Source: JBEBGV01 sp040081265
GTDB lineage: Bacteria > Acidobacteriota > Vicinamibacteria > Vicinamibacterales > UBA2999
Assembly: GCA_040081265.1 (NCBI GenBank)
Contig: JBEBGV010000010.1
Coordinates: 29,136 to 93,135 of the forward strand
Direction of reading: 5' to 3'
DNA: 64,000 nucleotides
Positions 14,623 through 22,767 of the stretch are shown here, piece by piece. The position numbers and the translations under genes are program-made. The notes under the pieces are model-generated. The model saw only the letters and a program-made list of their open reading frames with translations, had not been told where the DNA came from and searched no databases. Numbering within the stretch: the stretch's first letter is position 1; every line of letters starts with the position of its first letter.

Positions 14623-15402
14623 ATGCGCGACTGGAACGCTGACACTTATCACCGCGTGTCGAGCCCGCAACTGCGATGGGGGCTGAAGGTCCTCGACCGT
14701 CTCCGCCTGGGTGGCGGCGAGCGCGTCCTCGACGTGGGCTGCGGCACGGGACGACTCACCGAGCACCTGGCGTGGCGTGTTCCGCGCGGACGAGTCGTCG
14801 GCGTTGATCGCTCGACGAACATGCTCCAGGCCGCGCACGGCTATCTTTCCTCGCTCTCGAACGGACGCGTCGTCCTGACCCAGGCCGACGCCGCGCGCCT
14901 GCCGTTCACTCGCGTGGCCGACGCCATCTTCAGCACCGCCACCTTTCACTGGGTCCTCGACCACGACGCGCTCTTCGCCAGCCTGCTCGCCGCGCTCAAG
15001 CCCGGAGGACGACTCGTGGCGCAGTGCGGGGGCGGTCCGAACATCGCGCGTCTGGTCGCGCGGACCAGCCGCATGCTCGCCGAGCCGGCCTGGGCACCGT
15101 TTTTCAAAGGGTGGACGGGGCCGTGGCTCTTCGCCGACGCCGCAACCACCGCCCGGCGACTCGCCTCTGCCGGCTTTGTCGCCGTCGATACGAGCGAAGA
15201 ATACGCGCCGGTGACGTTCCCGTCGGCCGACGCATTCAAGGAATTCGTCTCCACCGTCGTCTGTCGCCCGTATCTGGAACAGCTCCCGCCCGATCGGCAC
15301 GCGGCGTTCATGAACGCACTCACCGACGAGTACGCCAGCGACGCCACGCCATTCGAGCTCGATTACTGGCGGTTGAACATCGCCGCGCGACGCCCGGCCT
15401 AG
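14623..15402 (+). CDS. Class I SAM-dependent methyltransferase (trans-aconitate methyltransferase-like)
   Basis: The 259-residue protein has motif I VLDVGCGTGRLTEHLA, motif II VVGVDRSTNML, QADAARLPF and the ISTATFHWVLDHDALF segment that recalls trans-aconitate 2-methyltransferase (Tam). The family also includes many small carboxylic acid methyltransferases, so the substrate is not settled. The start ATG 14623 follows the GGGGTCTGACCCC repeat region; no clear ribosome binding site is seen. It stands alone between divergent and convergent neighbours. Confidence 0.82.
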   Translation: MRDWNADTYHRVSSPQLRWGLKVLDRLRLGGGERVLDVGCGTGRLTEHLAWRVPRGRVVGVDRSTNMLQAAHGYLSSLSNGRVVLTQADAARLPFTRVADAIFSTATFHWVLDHDALFASLLAALKPGGRLVAQCGGGPNIARLVARTSRMLAEPAWAPFFKGWTGPWLFADAATTARRLASAGFVAVDTSEEYAPVTFPSADAFKEFVSTVVCRPYLEQLPPDRHAAFMNALTDEYASDATPFELDYWRLNIAARRPA

Positions 15403-15404
15403 GT

Positions 15405-15505
15405 GAACGCCGGGTCCTTCCGCCTTCGCCAAGGCTACGGCGGACAGGGCGGGCCCGGCCTACGAATCGTACGTAGGGCGGGTCGGAACGACCCGCCGCG
15501 CACGC
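15405..15505. repeat. Inverted pair of GGTCC hairpin repeats, one interrupted by the LRQGYGGQ element
   Basis: The left copy begins CGCCGGGTCCTTC but is interrupted, exactly in the loop, by CGCCTTCGCCAAGGCTACGG and a few further bases, after which GGGCCCGGCCTACG closes the element. The right copy (CGTACGTAGGGCGGGTCGGA then ACGACCCGCC) is complete and reads into the 3' end of the glycosylase gene. Confidence 0.85.
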
Positions 15506-16392
15506 CGGCGCTCCAACTCCTCGAGCGTGCGCGGCCAGTCGTCCTTGAGCAGGCGCGAGAGCGAGCGATCCGCGAGCAGACGACCACCGGTCTGACACGT
15601 GGCGCAATAGTTCGCCTCGTTGGCGGCATAGACCACGCGCTGCACCGACGATCCGCATGTCGGACACGGCAGACCGTATCGTCCGTGCACGGCCATCTCC
15701 GGTCGGAACGCGGTCACCTTCTCCGGAAAGGCGTCACCGGTTTCGCGCTGCAGACGCGCGATCCACGTCGCCAGCGTCGCGCGCGTCGCCTCATACAGCC
15801 GCGCCAGTTCTTCGCTTGAGAGCTGTCGCGTCTGCTTGAACGGCGACATGCCCGCAGCGTGCAGAATCTCGTCCGAGTACGCGTTGCCGATGCCGCTGAA
15901 GATGTGCGGATCGGTGAGCGCGCGTTTGAGCGTGTGGTTCTCGCGCTGAATCGCCTCGACGAACGTCGGGAGATCGATGGCAAAGACATCGAGCCCGCCA
16001 GGGTCATGCGCGGCGAGCGCGTCACGGCCGGCGACGACATAAAGAGACGCCTGGCGCCTGCTCCCCGCTTCCGTCATCACCAGCGTGCCGTGGTCGAAGT
16101 CGATGGCCAGCAGTCCGACCTTGCCCGGCACCTTGGCACCGCGCGGCTTCCACCGGAAGCGCCCGGCAATCATCAAATGGATGATGAGAAAGATTTCCCC
16201 CTCGAGGGCGATGACGACTCGCTTGCCCAGACGGTCGAGTCCGACCACAACGCGACCCTCGACATCGGACAGGGAAGGTGAGATCGAGCGCAGTAGAAAC
16301 GGCGTGACCAGGCGGATCGCCGTGATGCGATGTCCGACGATGCGCGGCCCAAGCGCAGCCAGGTACAGCAGGATGTCGGGGAGCTCAGGCAT
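15460..16392 (-). CDS. Fpg/Nei-family DNA glycosylase (formamidopyrimidine-DNA glycosylase-like)
   Basis: This 310-residue protein is a base-excision repair glycosylase/AP lyase of the Fpg/Nei family. It starts PELPD after the initiator, keeping the nucleophilic Pro2 and catalytic Glu3. The helix-two-turn-helix is around HIFSGIGNAYSDEILHAAGMSPF and the C-terminal zinc finger has two Cys pairs, CPTCGSSVQRV...YCATCQTGG. Whether it removes oxidised purines (Fpg) or pyrimidines (Nei) cannot be told; the second half of the PELPEVE signature differs (PELPDILL). After the zinc finger is an extra tail of about 40 residues whose last part (RRVVPTRPTYDS) and stop are translated from a GGTCC hairpin repeat. 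ATG 16392. Confidence 0.88.
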   Translation of the reverse strand: MPELPDILLYLAALGPRIVGHRITAIRLVTPFLLRSISPSLSDVEGRVVVGLDRLGKRVVIALEGEIFLIIHLMIAGRFRWKPRGAKVPGKVGLLAIDFDHGTLVMTEAGSRRQASLYVVAGRDALAAHDPGGLDVFAIDLPTFVEAIQRENHTLKRALTDPHIFSGIGNAYSDEILHAAGMSPFKQTRQLSSEELARLYEATRATLATWIARLQRETGDAFPEKVTAFRPEMAVHGRYGLPCPTCGSSVQRVVYAANEANYCATCQTGGRLLADRSLSRLLKDDWPRTLEELERRRARRVVPTRPTYDS

Positions 16393-16548
16393 GGAAGGTC
16401 GATAAAGTGCACTAATCCAGCGTTGGGCAGACTTCTCTCGACCTCGGAAGCGTCATTGTCCCCAATCCGAAGCCTAGCCGTCATCCGGTCGTCAAGCCTG
16501 TCACAACCGTAAAACGCATAATAACGCTAGCCTTTTTACGATTTTGAT

Positions 16549-16568
16549 GTTCTGGCTCAGGCCAGAAC
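16549..16568. promoter_or_regulatory. Perfect inverted repeat upstream of the pseudo-receiver gene
   Basis: GTTCTGGC and GCCAGAAC are separated by TCAG, about 50 bases before the ATG at 16616. The surrounding 100 bases are unusually A+T-rich for this genome (CGTAAAACGCATAATAACG, CCTTTTTACGATTTTG), which fits a promoter with an operator. No binding protein can be named. Confidence 0.5.
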
Positions 16569-16615
16569 TCTTGCTGGCAACCGAATTGCTCCGTACTCCT
16601 GCGGAAAACTCATCG

Positions 16616-17059
16616 ATGGGCTTGAAGCACGGAATCATCGTCGTCGCGCAGGGCCGCGAGGTCCGCAGGACCTTGGGTACGTGGTTCGAGAGGGCCGGCT
16701 ATGAGGTCTCGCTCGCATCCACGTTCGGCCAGGCCAAGGAACTGCTGGGCACTCATCCGGACCTGGTGGTCTGCGAGCTCAAGCTTGGCGAGTACAACGG
16801 TTTGCACGTCGCGGCCCACGCGCAGAACCTGGGCATTCCCGCGATCGTGATCGGCCCCAGGGACATCAGCCTCGAGCGAGACGCCGAGCTGCTCGACGCC
16901 CTCTACCTCACTGAAGTCAGGAAACAGGATCTGCTCGCGGTGGTAGAGCATGAACTCGCCACGCATCAGCACGAGCACGGCGTCGGCAACGTCCGCTTCG
17001 TGCCGCGGCGAAGGATGATGCAGTTCCCCCTCCCCGGCCGCTCGCTCCTCGCAAATTAG
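16616..17059 (+). CDS. Pseudo-receiver (CheY-like) protein
   Basis: This 147-residue protein has the fold pattern of response-regulator receiver domains: IIVVAQGREVRRTLGTWFERAGYEV at the start, then DLVVCELKLGEYNGLHVAA, IPAIVIG and a final helix region. The position of the phosphorylated Asp is taken by Glu54 (VVCELKL) and the conserved acidic pair after the first strand is missing (VAQGRE), so it should not be phosphorylated in the normal way; Glu may mimic the active state. A C-terminal basic tail (VPRRRMMQF) follows. No output domain is present. The ATG at 16616 is chosen because homology begins there; a frame opens upstream. It converges, overlapping by four bases, with the next gene, and it stands near the receiver-less sigma-54 activators of the EPS locus. 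Confidence 0.7.
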   Translation: MGLKHGIIVVAQGREVRRTLGTWFERAGYEVSLASTFGQAKELLGTHPDLVVCELKLGEYNGLHVAAHAQNLGIPAIVIGPRDISLERDAELLDALYLTEVRKQDLLAVVEHELATHQHEHGVGNVRFVPRRRMMQFPLPGRSLLAN

Positions 17060-17361
17060 CGACGCCGACGTTCGTGCTTCACGACCGTCGCTGGCGTGTG
17101 TGCCACCGGTGCGTGCACGCGCCGTTCTGAAATCGCGCGGAGCCTGAACCCCTTGCTCAGAAGTTCGCGGTTGTGCTCGGTGCGGAACGTGTCGAAGGTC
17201 TCGCGCGTGTGGAACACGCGCAGGCGGTTCTCGTTGCCCGGACCGGTAATCGATGCGGCCCACACGCCCGACTCTTCGTGCACTTCGACATGCACCGACT
17301 CATCTTCGCGCGTGTAGAGCCATGCCTCGGGCTGGAGATCGTCGACCTGAGCGGCAAGCAT
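17056..17361 (-). CDS. Hypothetical protein
   Basis: A 101-residue protein of no family I recognise. It is acidic in the first half (DDLQPEAWLYTREDESVHVEVHEES) and basic at the end (VKHERRRR), with the repeated-strand look of a small beta-rich protein (HVEVHEESGVWAASITGPG, RVFHTRETFDTFRTEHNREL). Codon use is like that of neighbours, so it is likely real. The stop overlaps the end of the pseudo-receiver gene in a convergent arrangement. Confidence 0.6.
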   Translation of the reverse strand: MLAAQVDDLQPEAWLYTREDESVHVEVHEESGVWAASITGPGNENRLRVFHTRETFDTFRTEHNRELLSKGFRLRAISERRVHAPVAHTPATVVKHERRRR

Positions 17362-17399
17362 CTCTCAGGTTATCGGCTCGGACCCGGCGCAGCTAGAGC

Positions 17400-17492
17400 G
17401 TGAACGCCGGGTCGTTCCGACCCGGCCTACATACGAATGGACGGGGCGTACGAATGGACGGTAGATAGGGCGGGTCGGAACGACCCGCCGAT
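17400..17492. repeat. Inverted pair of GGTCC hairpin repeats
   Basis: GCCGGGTCGTTCCGACCCGG followed by CCTACATACG, then in opposite sense TAGATAGGGCGGGTCGGAAC followed by GACCCGCCG. The pair fills the gap between two minus-strand genes, and its right end touches the stop codon of the epimerase gene. Confidence 0.88.
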
Positions 17493-18439
17493 CACGCCTG
17501 CGTGTTGAGCCAATCGACGAACTTGCGGACGCCGGCGGGGTAGCTCGTCTGCGGCGCATAGCCAAGGAGCCTGCGGGCCTTGTCGACGCTCGCCCACGTC
17601 TGGGGCACATCGCCGGGCTGCTCGGGCAGACGCGTGAGGTTGGCCTTCACGCCGAGTGCCGACTCGAGACCTTCGATCATCTCCGTCAGGCTGACCGTCT
17701 GCGTGTTGCCCAGGTTGATCACCTCAAACGGCGACCCGGTGTACTTCATCGATGCCCGTACACCCTGAATCACATCGTCGATGAACGTGTAGTCACGTCG
17801 CGTCGAGCCGTCGCCGAAGACCGGAATCGCCTTGCCGTCGCGCATCAGGCGCGCGAACTTGTGAATGGCGAGGTCGGGACGCTGCCGCGGGCCGTAGACG
17901 GTGAAGAACCGCAGGCCGATGAACCGGATGCCGTACAGGTGCGCGTAGACGTGACCGAGCAGCTCGCCGCTCACCTTCGTGCTCGCGTATGGGCTGATCG
18001 GTTCGAGCACGTGATCGTCCTCGCTCCACGGCACCCTGGGATTCACGCCGTAGACACTGCTCGATGACGCGAAGACGAACTGCGTGATGCCACGCCGCTT
18101 GGCGAATTCCAGCAGGTTCTGCGTCGCGGTGACATTGGCCGCCTGATACGCCAGCGGATCCTCGATCGACGGCCGCACGCCGGCTTTTGCCGCCAGGTGG
18201 ACGATCGTGTCGAAGGTCCCGTCCAGGCGCTCGAGCGCGTCGTGGTCTGCCAGGTTCAGCTCGACCAGCCGCCACTTCGCGTGGGTGCGATGCGCGGCGA
18301 TGTTCTGCTCCTTGGCGGCTCGCGGGTAGAACGGGTCGAAGTTGTCGACGACGGTCACCGTGTCGCCGTCGCGAAGGAGGCCGTCCACCAGGTGGCTGCC
18401 AATGAAACCGGCCCCGCCGGTGACCAGAACGCTGGGCAT
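17492..18439 (-). CDS. NAD-dependent nucleotide-sugar epimerase/dehydratase (GalE/UDP-glucuronate 4-epimerase type)
   Basis: A 315-residue extended short-chain dehydrogenase. The NAD-binding motif VTGGAGFIGSHLVDGLL, the acidic pair after strand 2 (VVDNFDPFY), HLAAKAGVRPSIEDP, the catalytic Ser/Tyr/Lys set (SSSSVYG and PYASTK) and the RFFTVYGPRQRPD, STRRDYTFIDD segments are those of UDP-glucuronate or UDP-GlcNAc/UDP-glucose 4-epimerases. It probably supplies a sugar precursor for the exopolysaccharide made by the following locus. ATG 18439 lies next to a long GAAGT repeat, so its promoter is not evident. Confidence 0.87.
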   Translation of the reverse strand: MPSVLVTGGAGFIGSHLVDGLLRDGDTVTVVDNFDPFYPRAAKEQNIAAHRTHAKWRLVELNLADHDALERLDGTFDTIVHLAAKAGVRPSIEDPLAYQAANVTATQNLLEFAKRRGITQFVFASSSSVYGVNPRVPWSEDDHVLEPISPYASTKVSGELLGHVYAHLYGIRFIGLRFFTVYGPRQRPDLAIHKFARLMRDGKAIPVFGDGSTRRDYTFIDDVIQGVRASMKYTGSPFEVINLGNTQTVSLTEMIEGLESALGVKANLTRLPEQPGDVPQTWASVDKARRLLGYAPQTSYPAGVRKFVDWLNTQA

Positions 18440-18444
18440 GGGGA

Positions 18445-18649
18445 AGAGTGTACTTACTTACTTCCAGACTTACTTCGAAGTTCGAAGGTCGAAGGTCGAA
18501 GTGGGAAGTAGAAGTACAGAAGTGAGGAAGTGGGAAGTAAGTTCGAAGTAAGTAAGTGTGCACTTCACCACTTCAGTACTTGCTTCACACTTCCTGACTT
18601 CCGAACTTCCACTTCTCACTTCGAACTTCCCACTTCGAACTTCCTGAAG
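18445..18649. repeat. GAAGT-rich microsatellite array, about 200 bp
   Basis: The longest member of this family: tens of GAAGT, GTTCGAAGT, GTGGGAAGT and their complements (CACTTCC, ACTTCGAAC). The left half reads as GAAGT and the right half as ACTTC, so the array can fold into a long imperfect hairpin. Nothing else is visible between the epimerase and the sigma-54 regulator genes. Confidence 0.88.
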
Positions 18650-19795
18650 TTAGGCGCTCACAATGTGCGGTGAGCGCCCAGGAATGGTGGCCGGCATCAT
18701 GCGGAAGCGCTGGAACGGCACGTGGCACTGGTACTTGCGGAGGAAGTTCAGGAACTTCTTGTAATCCTCCGGCGGCATGTTGAACGAGGTGACCAGCAGC
18801 TTGTAGTTGCCGCGGGTGTGCTCGAGGCCCAGGCGAACCAGTTCGCGAACATCGTGGCGCGTGATGTCGCGCGCCATGAAGGGCTCGTACACCTCTGACC
18901 AGAACGACGCACCTTCGCGCACCACGCGATCGAACATCACCTGATACGGGACGACCGCGGTCGCCGACGACGCCGCGCCGCCTGCAGCAGACAACTGCCC
19001 GTCAGGCACGGTGACGGTAGACGCTGACGGCTTCACGATCTCGGCCGGCAGGATGTCGGCACCGATGACGCCGCTGCGGCAGCGCAGCACCAGGCGCTCG
19101 GCCACGTTGCGCAGCTCGCGCACGTTACCCGGCCAGTTGTAGGCGACCAGCGCCTGCAGTGCTTCGTCGCGCACCTCCGGCAGAGGCATCTTGTGCGTCT
19201 CGGAGAAGTGCTCGAGGAAGTGGTTCAGCAGCACGTACACATCGTCACGCCGTTCGCGCAGCGCGGGCACGGCGATGTGGATGACGTTCAGGCGATAGTA
19301 GAGATCCTCACGGAACGTCTTCTCGGCAATGTGATCAACCAGCCGACGATGCGTGGCGGTGATGACGCGGATGTCGAGCGGAGGGAGCTTCCGCTCCGAG
19401 CCAACGCGCTGAATCTCGCCGGTTTCGAGGAAGCGCAGGAGCAGCGCCTGCATGCGCAGGCTCATCTCCCCCACTTCGTCCATCAGGATGGTGCCGCCAT
19501 GAGCAGACTCGAGCCAGCCGCGCTTGTCGCGGTGCGCGTCGGTGAAACTGCCCTTGACGTGTCCGAAGAGTTCCGACTCGAGGAGTGAATCGGGGAACCC
19601 GGCGCAGTTGATCGTCACCAGCGGACCGGTGGCGCGGGCGCTCCGCTCGTGGATCAGGCGGGCGACGATTTCCTTGCCGACGCCGCTCTCGCCGGTGATG
19701 AGCACCTTGGCGTCGGAACGGGCGGCGTGATCGATTTCTTCCTCGACACCCCGGATGGCGGCACTCACGCCGACCATCGTCACCAACTTCTTCAT
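18650..19795 (-). CDS. Receiver-less sigma-54-dependent transcriptional activator with altered GAFTGA loop
   Basis: The 381-residue protein begins almost directly with the AAA+ domain that remodels sigma-54 RNA polymerase: Walker A GESGVGKE, ESELFGHVKG, Walker B TILMDEVGEM, FREDLYYRLNVI and the NWPGNVRELRN motif. There is no receiver or GAF input domain. The GAFTGA loop, which contacts sigma-54, reads GSFTDA (residues 82-87); the fifth-position Asp is unusual and may weaken activation. After a Ser/Ala/Thr-rich linker comes a C-terminal domain (GNYKLLVTSFNMPPEDYKKF) that resembles a Fis-type helix-turn-helix and is shared with the plus-strand paralogue at 21703. An ATG at 19795 is preferred over an upstream GTG. 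It probably acts on the exosortase/EPS genes. Confidence 0.88.
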   Translation of the reverse strand: MKKLVTMVGVSAAIRGVEEEIDHAARSDAKVLITGESGVGKEIVARLIHERSARATGPLVTINCAGFPDSLLESELFGHVKGSFTDAHRDKRGWLESAHGGTILMDEVGEMSLRMQALLLRFLETGEIQRVGSERKLPPLDIRVITATHRRLVDHIAEKTFREDLYYRLNVIHIAVPALRERRDDVYVLLNHFLEHFSETHKMPLPEVRDEALQALVAYNWPGNVRELRNVAERLVLRCRSGVIGADILPAEIVKPSASTVTVPDGQLSAAGGAASSATAVVPYQVMFDRVVREGASFWSEVYEPFMARDITRHDVRELVRLGLEHTRGNYKLLVTSFNMPPEDYKKFLNFLRKYQCHVPFQRFRMMPATIPGRSPHIVSA

Positions 19796-19926
19796 TACCA
19801 CTGCTGCCTCACGACATCCCGAGCGCTGGGGAGCTCAGGGAGAAGTTCAGATTGTCTGAGGCAGGCTGACGAAAGTCAATCGATTCGAGGGATTTTTTAT
19901 CCTCGTTGCGCAGATTTCTGTGACAT

Positions 19927-21297
19927 TTAGGTCACGGTTTGCGCAGTTTCGTGCAACATCGCGCGCCGGGGCGCTCCGAGGCGCACCACATGGTCGCCCG
20001 GCGACTTGATCGCGTTGCGGGTGTCCACGACCACCTTGCCCGCCCGCTGGATGGCGGCGTAATCGAACTTCGTGTGGTCGGTGACGACGACGATGCAGTC
20101 GTAGGCGTCGGCGGGGGCGTTGGTCAGATCGACGTGCGTCATGTCGGCGTTGCCCTGCCACAGTTTGGCCGAGAGCGTCGCCACGTGGGGATCTGAATAC
20201 GAGAGCTCGGCGCCGCGCTCCTGGAGCAGGGTCAGCAGGTCGAGCGCAGGCGATTCGCGGATGTCGTCGACATCCCGCTTATAGGCCACGCCGGCCACCA
20301 GCACCTTGGAGCCGCGCAGCGGCAGACGGACGTTGTTGAGCGCGTCAGAGATCAGCGTCACCACGTAGTGCGGCATCGACCCGTTCACCGAGCCGGCCAG
20401 TTCGATAAAGCGAGCCTCGAAGCCTGACTGCCGCGCCTTCCACGATAGATAGAAGGGGTCGACCGGAATGCAGTGTCCGCCAAGCCCGGGGCCCGGGTAG
20501 AACGGCATGAAGCCGAAAGGCTTGGTGGCCGCGGCGCGCACCACTTCCCAGACGTCGATGCCCATGCGATCGCACATCAGGGCCAGCTCGTTGACCATGC
20601 CGATGTTCACGGCCCTGAAGGTGTTTTCGAGCAGCTTCACCATCTCGGCGACGCGCGGCGACGACACCGGTACGACCTGCGCGATCGCAGCGCCGTAGAG
20701 TTCCTTCGACAGCATCGAACAGGCCTCGGTCAGGCCACCAATCACCTTCGGCACGTTGTGCGTGCCGTACGTCGGGTTCGACGGGTCGATGCGTTCGGGC
20801 GAGAACGCCAGGAAGAAGTCTTTACCGCCCTTGAGTCCACTGCGTTCGAGGATCGGGAGCACGAGTTCGTCGGTCGTGCCCGGGTAGGTGGTGGACTCGA
20901 GGATGATCAGCATTCCCGGTCGCAGACGCACCGCGATTTCTTCGGCCGCCGAGACGATGTATGAGAGGTCCGGGTCTTTGGTCTTGCGGAGCGGGGTCGG
21001 CACGCAGATGTTGACCGTGTCGATCTCAGACAGCCGGTCGAAGTTCGTTGTCGCGCGCAGCAGCCCCTTGCCCCGAAGTTCTGCCACCACAGACGAGGGC
21101 ACATCGTCGATGTACGAGCGGCCCGCCTCGATCGCGCTTACCTTCTCGGCGTCGAGATCGAATCCCGTCGTCGGGTAACCGGCCTTGGCGAACTCCACCG
21201 CGAGCGGCAGGCCGACGTAGCCCAGGCCAATGACGCCGGCTCGGACGTTTCGGGCGCGAATCTTAGCGAGCAGAGCGTCTACAAGGGGTGTAGCCAT
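19927..21297 (-). CDS. UDP-N-acetylglucosamine/mannosamine 6-dehydrogenase-type nucleotide sugar dehydrogenase
   Basis: A 456-residue member of the UDP-glucose/GDP-mannose dehydrogenase family, of the WbpA/WecC type, oxidising C6 of a UDP-N-acetylhexosamine to the uronic acid with NAD. Visible are AGVIGLGYVGLPLAVEFA (NAD binding), STTYPGTTDE, FSPERIDPSNP, the active-site Cys in GLGGHCIPVDPFYLSW and VAGVAYKRDVDDIRESPA. ATG 21297 is preferred to a GTG three codons upstream. Between this gene and the sigma-54 regulator gene downstream (19796-19926) are two small hairpins (GTGAC/GTCAC and CGAGG/CCTCG) but no gene. Confidence 0.9.
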   Translation of the reverse strand: MATPLVDALLAKIRARNVRAGVIGLGYVGLPLAVEFAKAGYPTTGFDLDAEKVSAIEAGRSYIDDVPSSVVAELRGKGLLRATTNFDRLSEIDTVNICVPTPLRKTKDPDLSYIVSAAEEIAVRLRPGMLIILESTTYPGTTDELVLPILERSGLKGGKDFFLAFSPERIDPSNPTYGTHNVPKVIGGLTEACSMLSKELYGAAIAQVVPVSSPRVAEMVKLLENTFRAVNIGMVNELALMCDRMGIDVWEVVRAAATKPFGFMPFYPGPGLGGHCIPVDPFYLSWKARQSGFEARFIELAGSVNGSMPHYVVTLISDALNNVRLPLRGSKVLVAGVAYKRDVDDIRESPALDLLTLLQERGAELSYSDPHVATLSAKLWQGNADMTHVDLTNAPADAYDCIVVVTDHTKFDYAAIQRAGKVVVDTRNAIKSPGDHVVRLGAPRRAMLHETAQTVT

Positions 21298-21349
21298 CGA
21301 TCCCACAGTCTACGTTGCGTGCGGCTTGGAGCGAAGAGTCAAAACGTGC

Positions 21350-21384
21350 GTGGCGGGTCCTGCGGACCCGCCCTACGTGCAGGT
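21350..21384. repeat. Single GGTCC hairpin repeat
   Basis: GGCGGGTCCTGCGGACCCGC followed by CCTACGTGC, upstream of the dehydrogenase gene. The rest of 21298-21605 holds no gene that I can support. Confidence 0.85.
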
Positions 21385-21605
21385 ATAGACGGGCCAAGTT
21401 ACCGGCTTCGCAGGCAGACCTTGGTCTGCGGGAATAGCGACAGAAAGCCTGCATTTGGCCGACTTTTTTCAGGCCCCGGCCAGTGCGCCACCCTGTAACG
21501 GGCCACCCCATGACCCACCGTCGCGACGCATTCCTGGGTGAGATCGAAGGGATAACACCTTTTTTTCCAGTGATTTGTAGAAATAGTCTGCCAGACGGGC
21601 GATGG

Positions 21606-21621
21606 TGGCGACTTCCTTGCA
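21606..21621 (+). promoter_or_regulatory. Candidate sigma-54 (-24/-12) promoter of the EPS operon
   Basis: TGGCGACTTCCTTGCA matches TGGCACGN4TTGCA at the invariant GG and GC with the exact 10-base spacing, and at 9 of 12 defined positions. Transcription would start near 21632, about 70 bases before the ATG of the activator gene. It is weaker than the two sites before the PEP-CTERM genes, but it is correctly placed and oriented. Confidence 0.5.
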
Positions 21622-21702
21622 GTAGAGCCGCCCATCGATGATGCACTTGAAGTCGGCGTCGTGGATGTTTACCCGGATGTTGAGGCGAAAGGTCAGAGGG
21701 TG

Positions 21703-22767
21703 ATGAGAGGATCGCGACAAAATACCCTCGTGGGGGACAGCCCCGCGATGCTGGACCTGAAGGCTGAAATCGAGCGCGTGGCGCGCTCCGAGGCCAAGGT
21801 CCTGGTGACGGGCGAAAGCGGCACGGGCAAGGAGCTCGTTGCCGAGGCCATTCACCGGAACAGTGGGCGCGCGGACAAGGAATTTGTGGCGGTCAATTGC
21901 GCAGGTTTACCAGAAACGCTCCTCGAGTCGGAGCTGTTCGGGCACGTGCGCGGCAGCTTCACCGGCGCCTACCGCGACAAGCTGGGTAAGTTGGAGCTGG
22001 CCGACAACGGCACGATGTTCATGGACGAAATCGGGGAAATGACCTTGCGGATGCAGGGGCTCCTCCTCCGGTTCCTCGAAACCGGTGAGCTCCAGAAGGT
22101 CGGGGCCGACCGAGTAGCGGGTCGCGTGAACGTCCGGGTCGTCGCCGCCACAAACCGGAACCTGCGTGACATGATCTCTCAGGGCACGTTCCGGGAAGAC
22201 CTCTTCTATCGACTCAACGTCATTCACCTCACGGTCCCGCCCCTCCGGGAACGTCGGGAAGACATCACTGGACTGGCCCAGTACTTCCTCGAATCCTTCT
22301 CGAAGGAGAGCACGATTGCACGTGGCTTCTCCCCGGAGGCGGCGACGATGATGGTGGACTACGACTGGCCGGGTAACGTTCGCGAGCTGCAGAACGTCAT
22401 CGAGCGTCTGGCGGTCACCTCTGCCAACGAGTCAATCAAGCCAGAGGACCTGCCGATTGAGATCAGGGCACGGCACAGCTCAGCTCTGAAGCCAAAGCGT
22501 GAACGTCGGCGAACGGTGGCCGACGACCTCTATAAGCGGCTGATCGAGGAGCGGGAGTCGTTCTGGAACCTGGTCTACCCGCTCTACATGCAGCGGGAGA
22601 TCACGCGGTCGAATGTGCGGGATGTGGTGAGGAAGGGCCTCGAAGAGGCCAGAGGGAACTACAAGATCGTGGCGCGGCTCTTCAACATGGATCAGGGCGA
22701 CTACAAGCGGTTTCTGAACTTCCTGCGCAAGCACGACTGCCAGGTTCCGTTCAAGGAGTTCCGGTAA
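21703..22767 (+). CDS. Receiver-less sigma-54-dependent activator (PrsR-like) heading the EPS operon
   Basis: Paralogue of the minus-strand activator at 18650-19795. The 354-residue protein has the full AAA+ set: Walker A GESGTGKE, ESELFGHVRG, the sigma-54 loop as GSFTGA (residues 84-89), Walker B TMFMDEIGEM, FREDLFYRLNVIHL and DWPGNVRELQN. No receiver domain precedes it. The C-terminal part GNYKIVARLFNMDQGDYKRF is a divergent Fis-like DNA-binding domain. The ATG at 21703, with AGAGGG just upstream, lines up with the start of the paralogue; a GTG at 21661 is an alternative. Its stop overlaps the ATG of the export gene (TAATG), so it is the first gene of the EPS operon, and it may autoregulate through the sigma-54 promoter upstream. 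PrsR of other exosortase systems has a receiver; this one does not. Confidence 0.9.
   Translation: MRGSRQNTLVGDSPAMLDLKAEIERVARSEAKVLVTGESGTGKELVAEAIHRNSGRADKEFVAVNCAGLPETLLESELFGHVRGSFTGAYRDKLGKLELADNGTMFMDEIGEMTLRMQGLLLRFLETGELQKVGADRVAGRVNVRVVAATNRNLRDMISQGTFREDLFYRLNVIHLTVPPLRERREDITGLAQYFLESFSKESTIARGFSPEAATMMVDYDWPGNVRELQNVIERLAVTSANESIKPEDLPIEIRARHSSALKPKRERRRTVADDLYKRLIEERESFWNLVYPLYMQREITRSNVRDVVRKGLEEARGNYKIVARLFNMDQGDYKRFLNFLRKHDCQVPFKEFR

Noticed and set aside
13993..15432. Long minus-strand open frame of 479 codons
   Set aside because: It is antisense to the methyltransferase gene and out of frame with the transporter gene; the protein has no domain and the high G+C content explains the length.
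21469..21855. Minus-strand frame with a protein-like stretch (CIIDGRLYCKEVATIARLADYFYKSL)
   Set aside because: The first part has good codon character but no start codon is near, the end is not protein-like, and it overlaps the start of the sigma-54 activator gene. Left as unproved.
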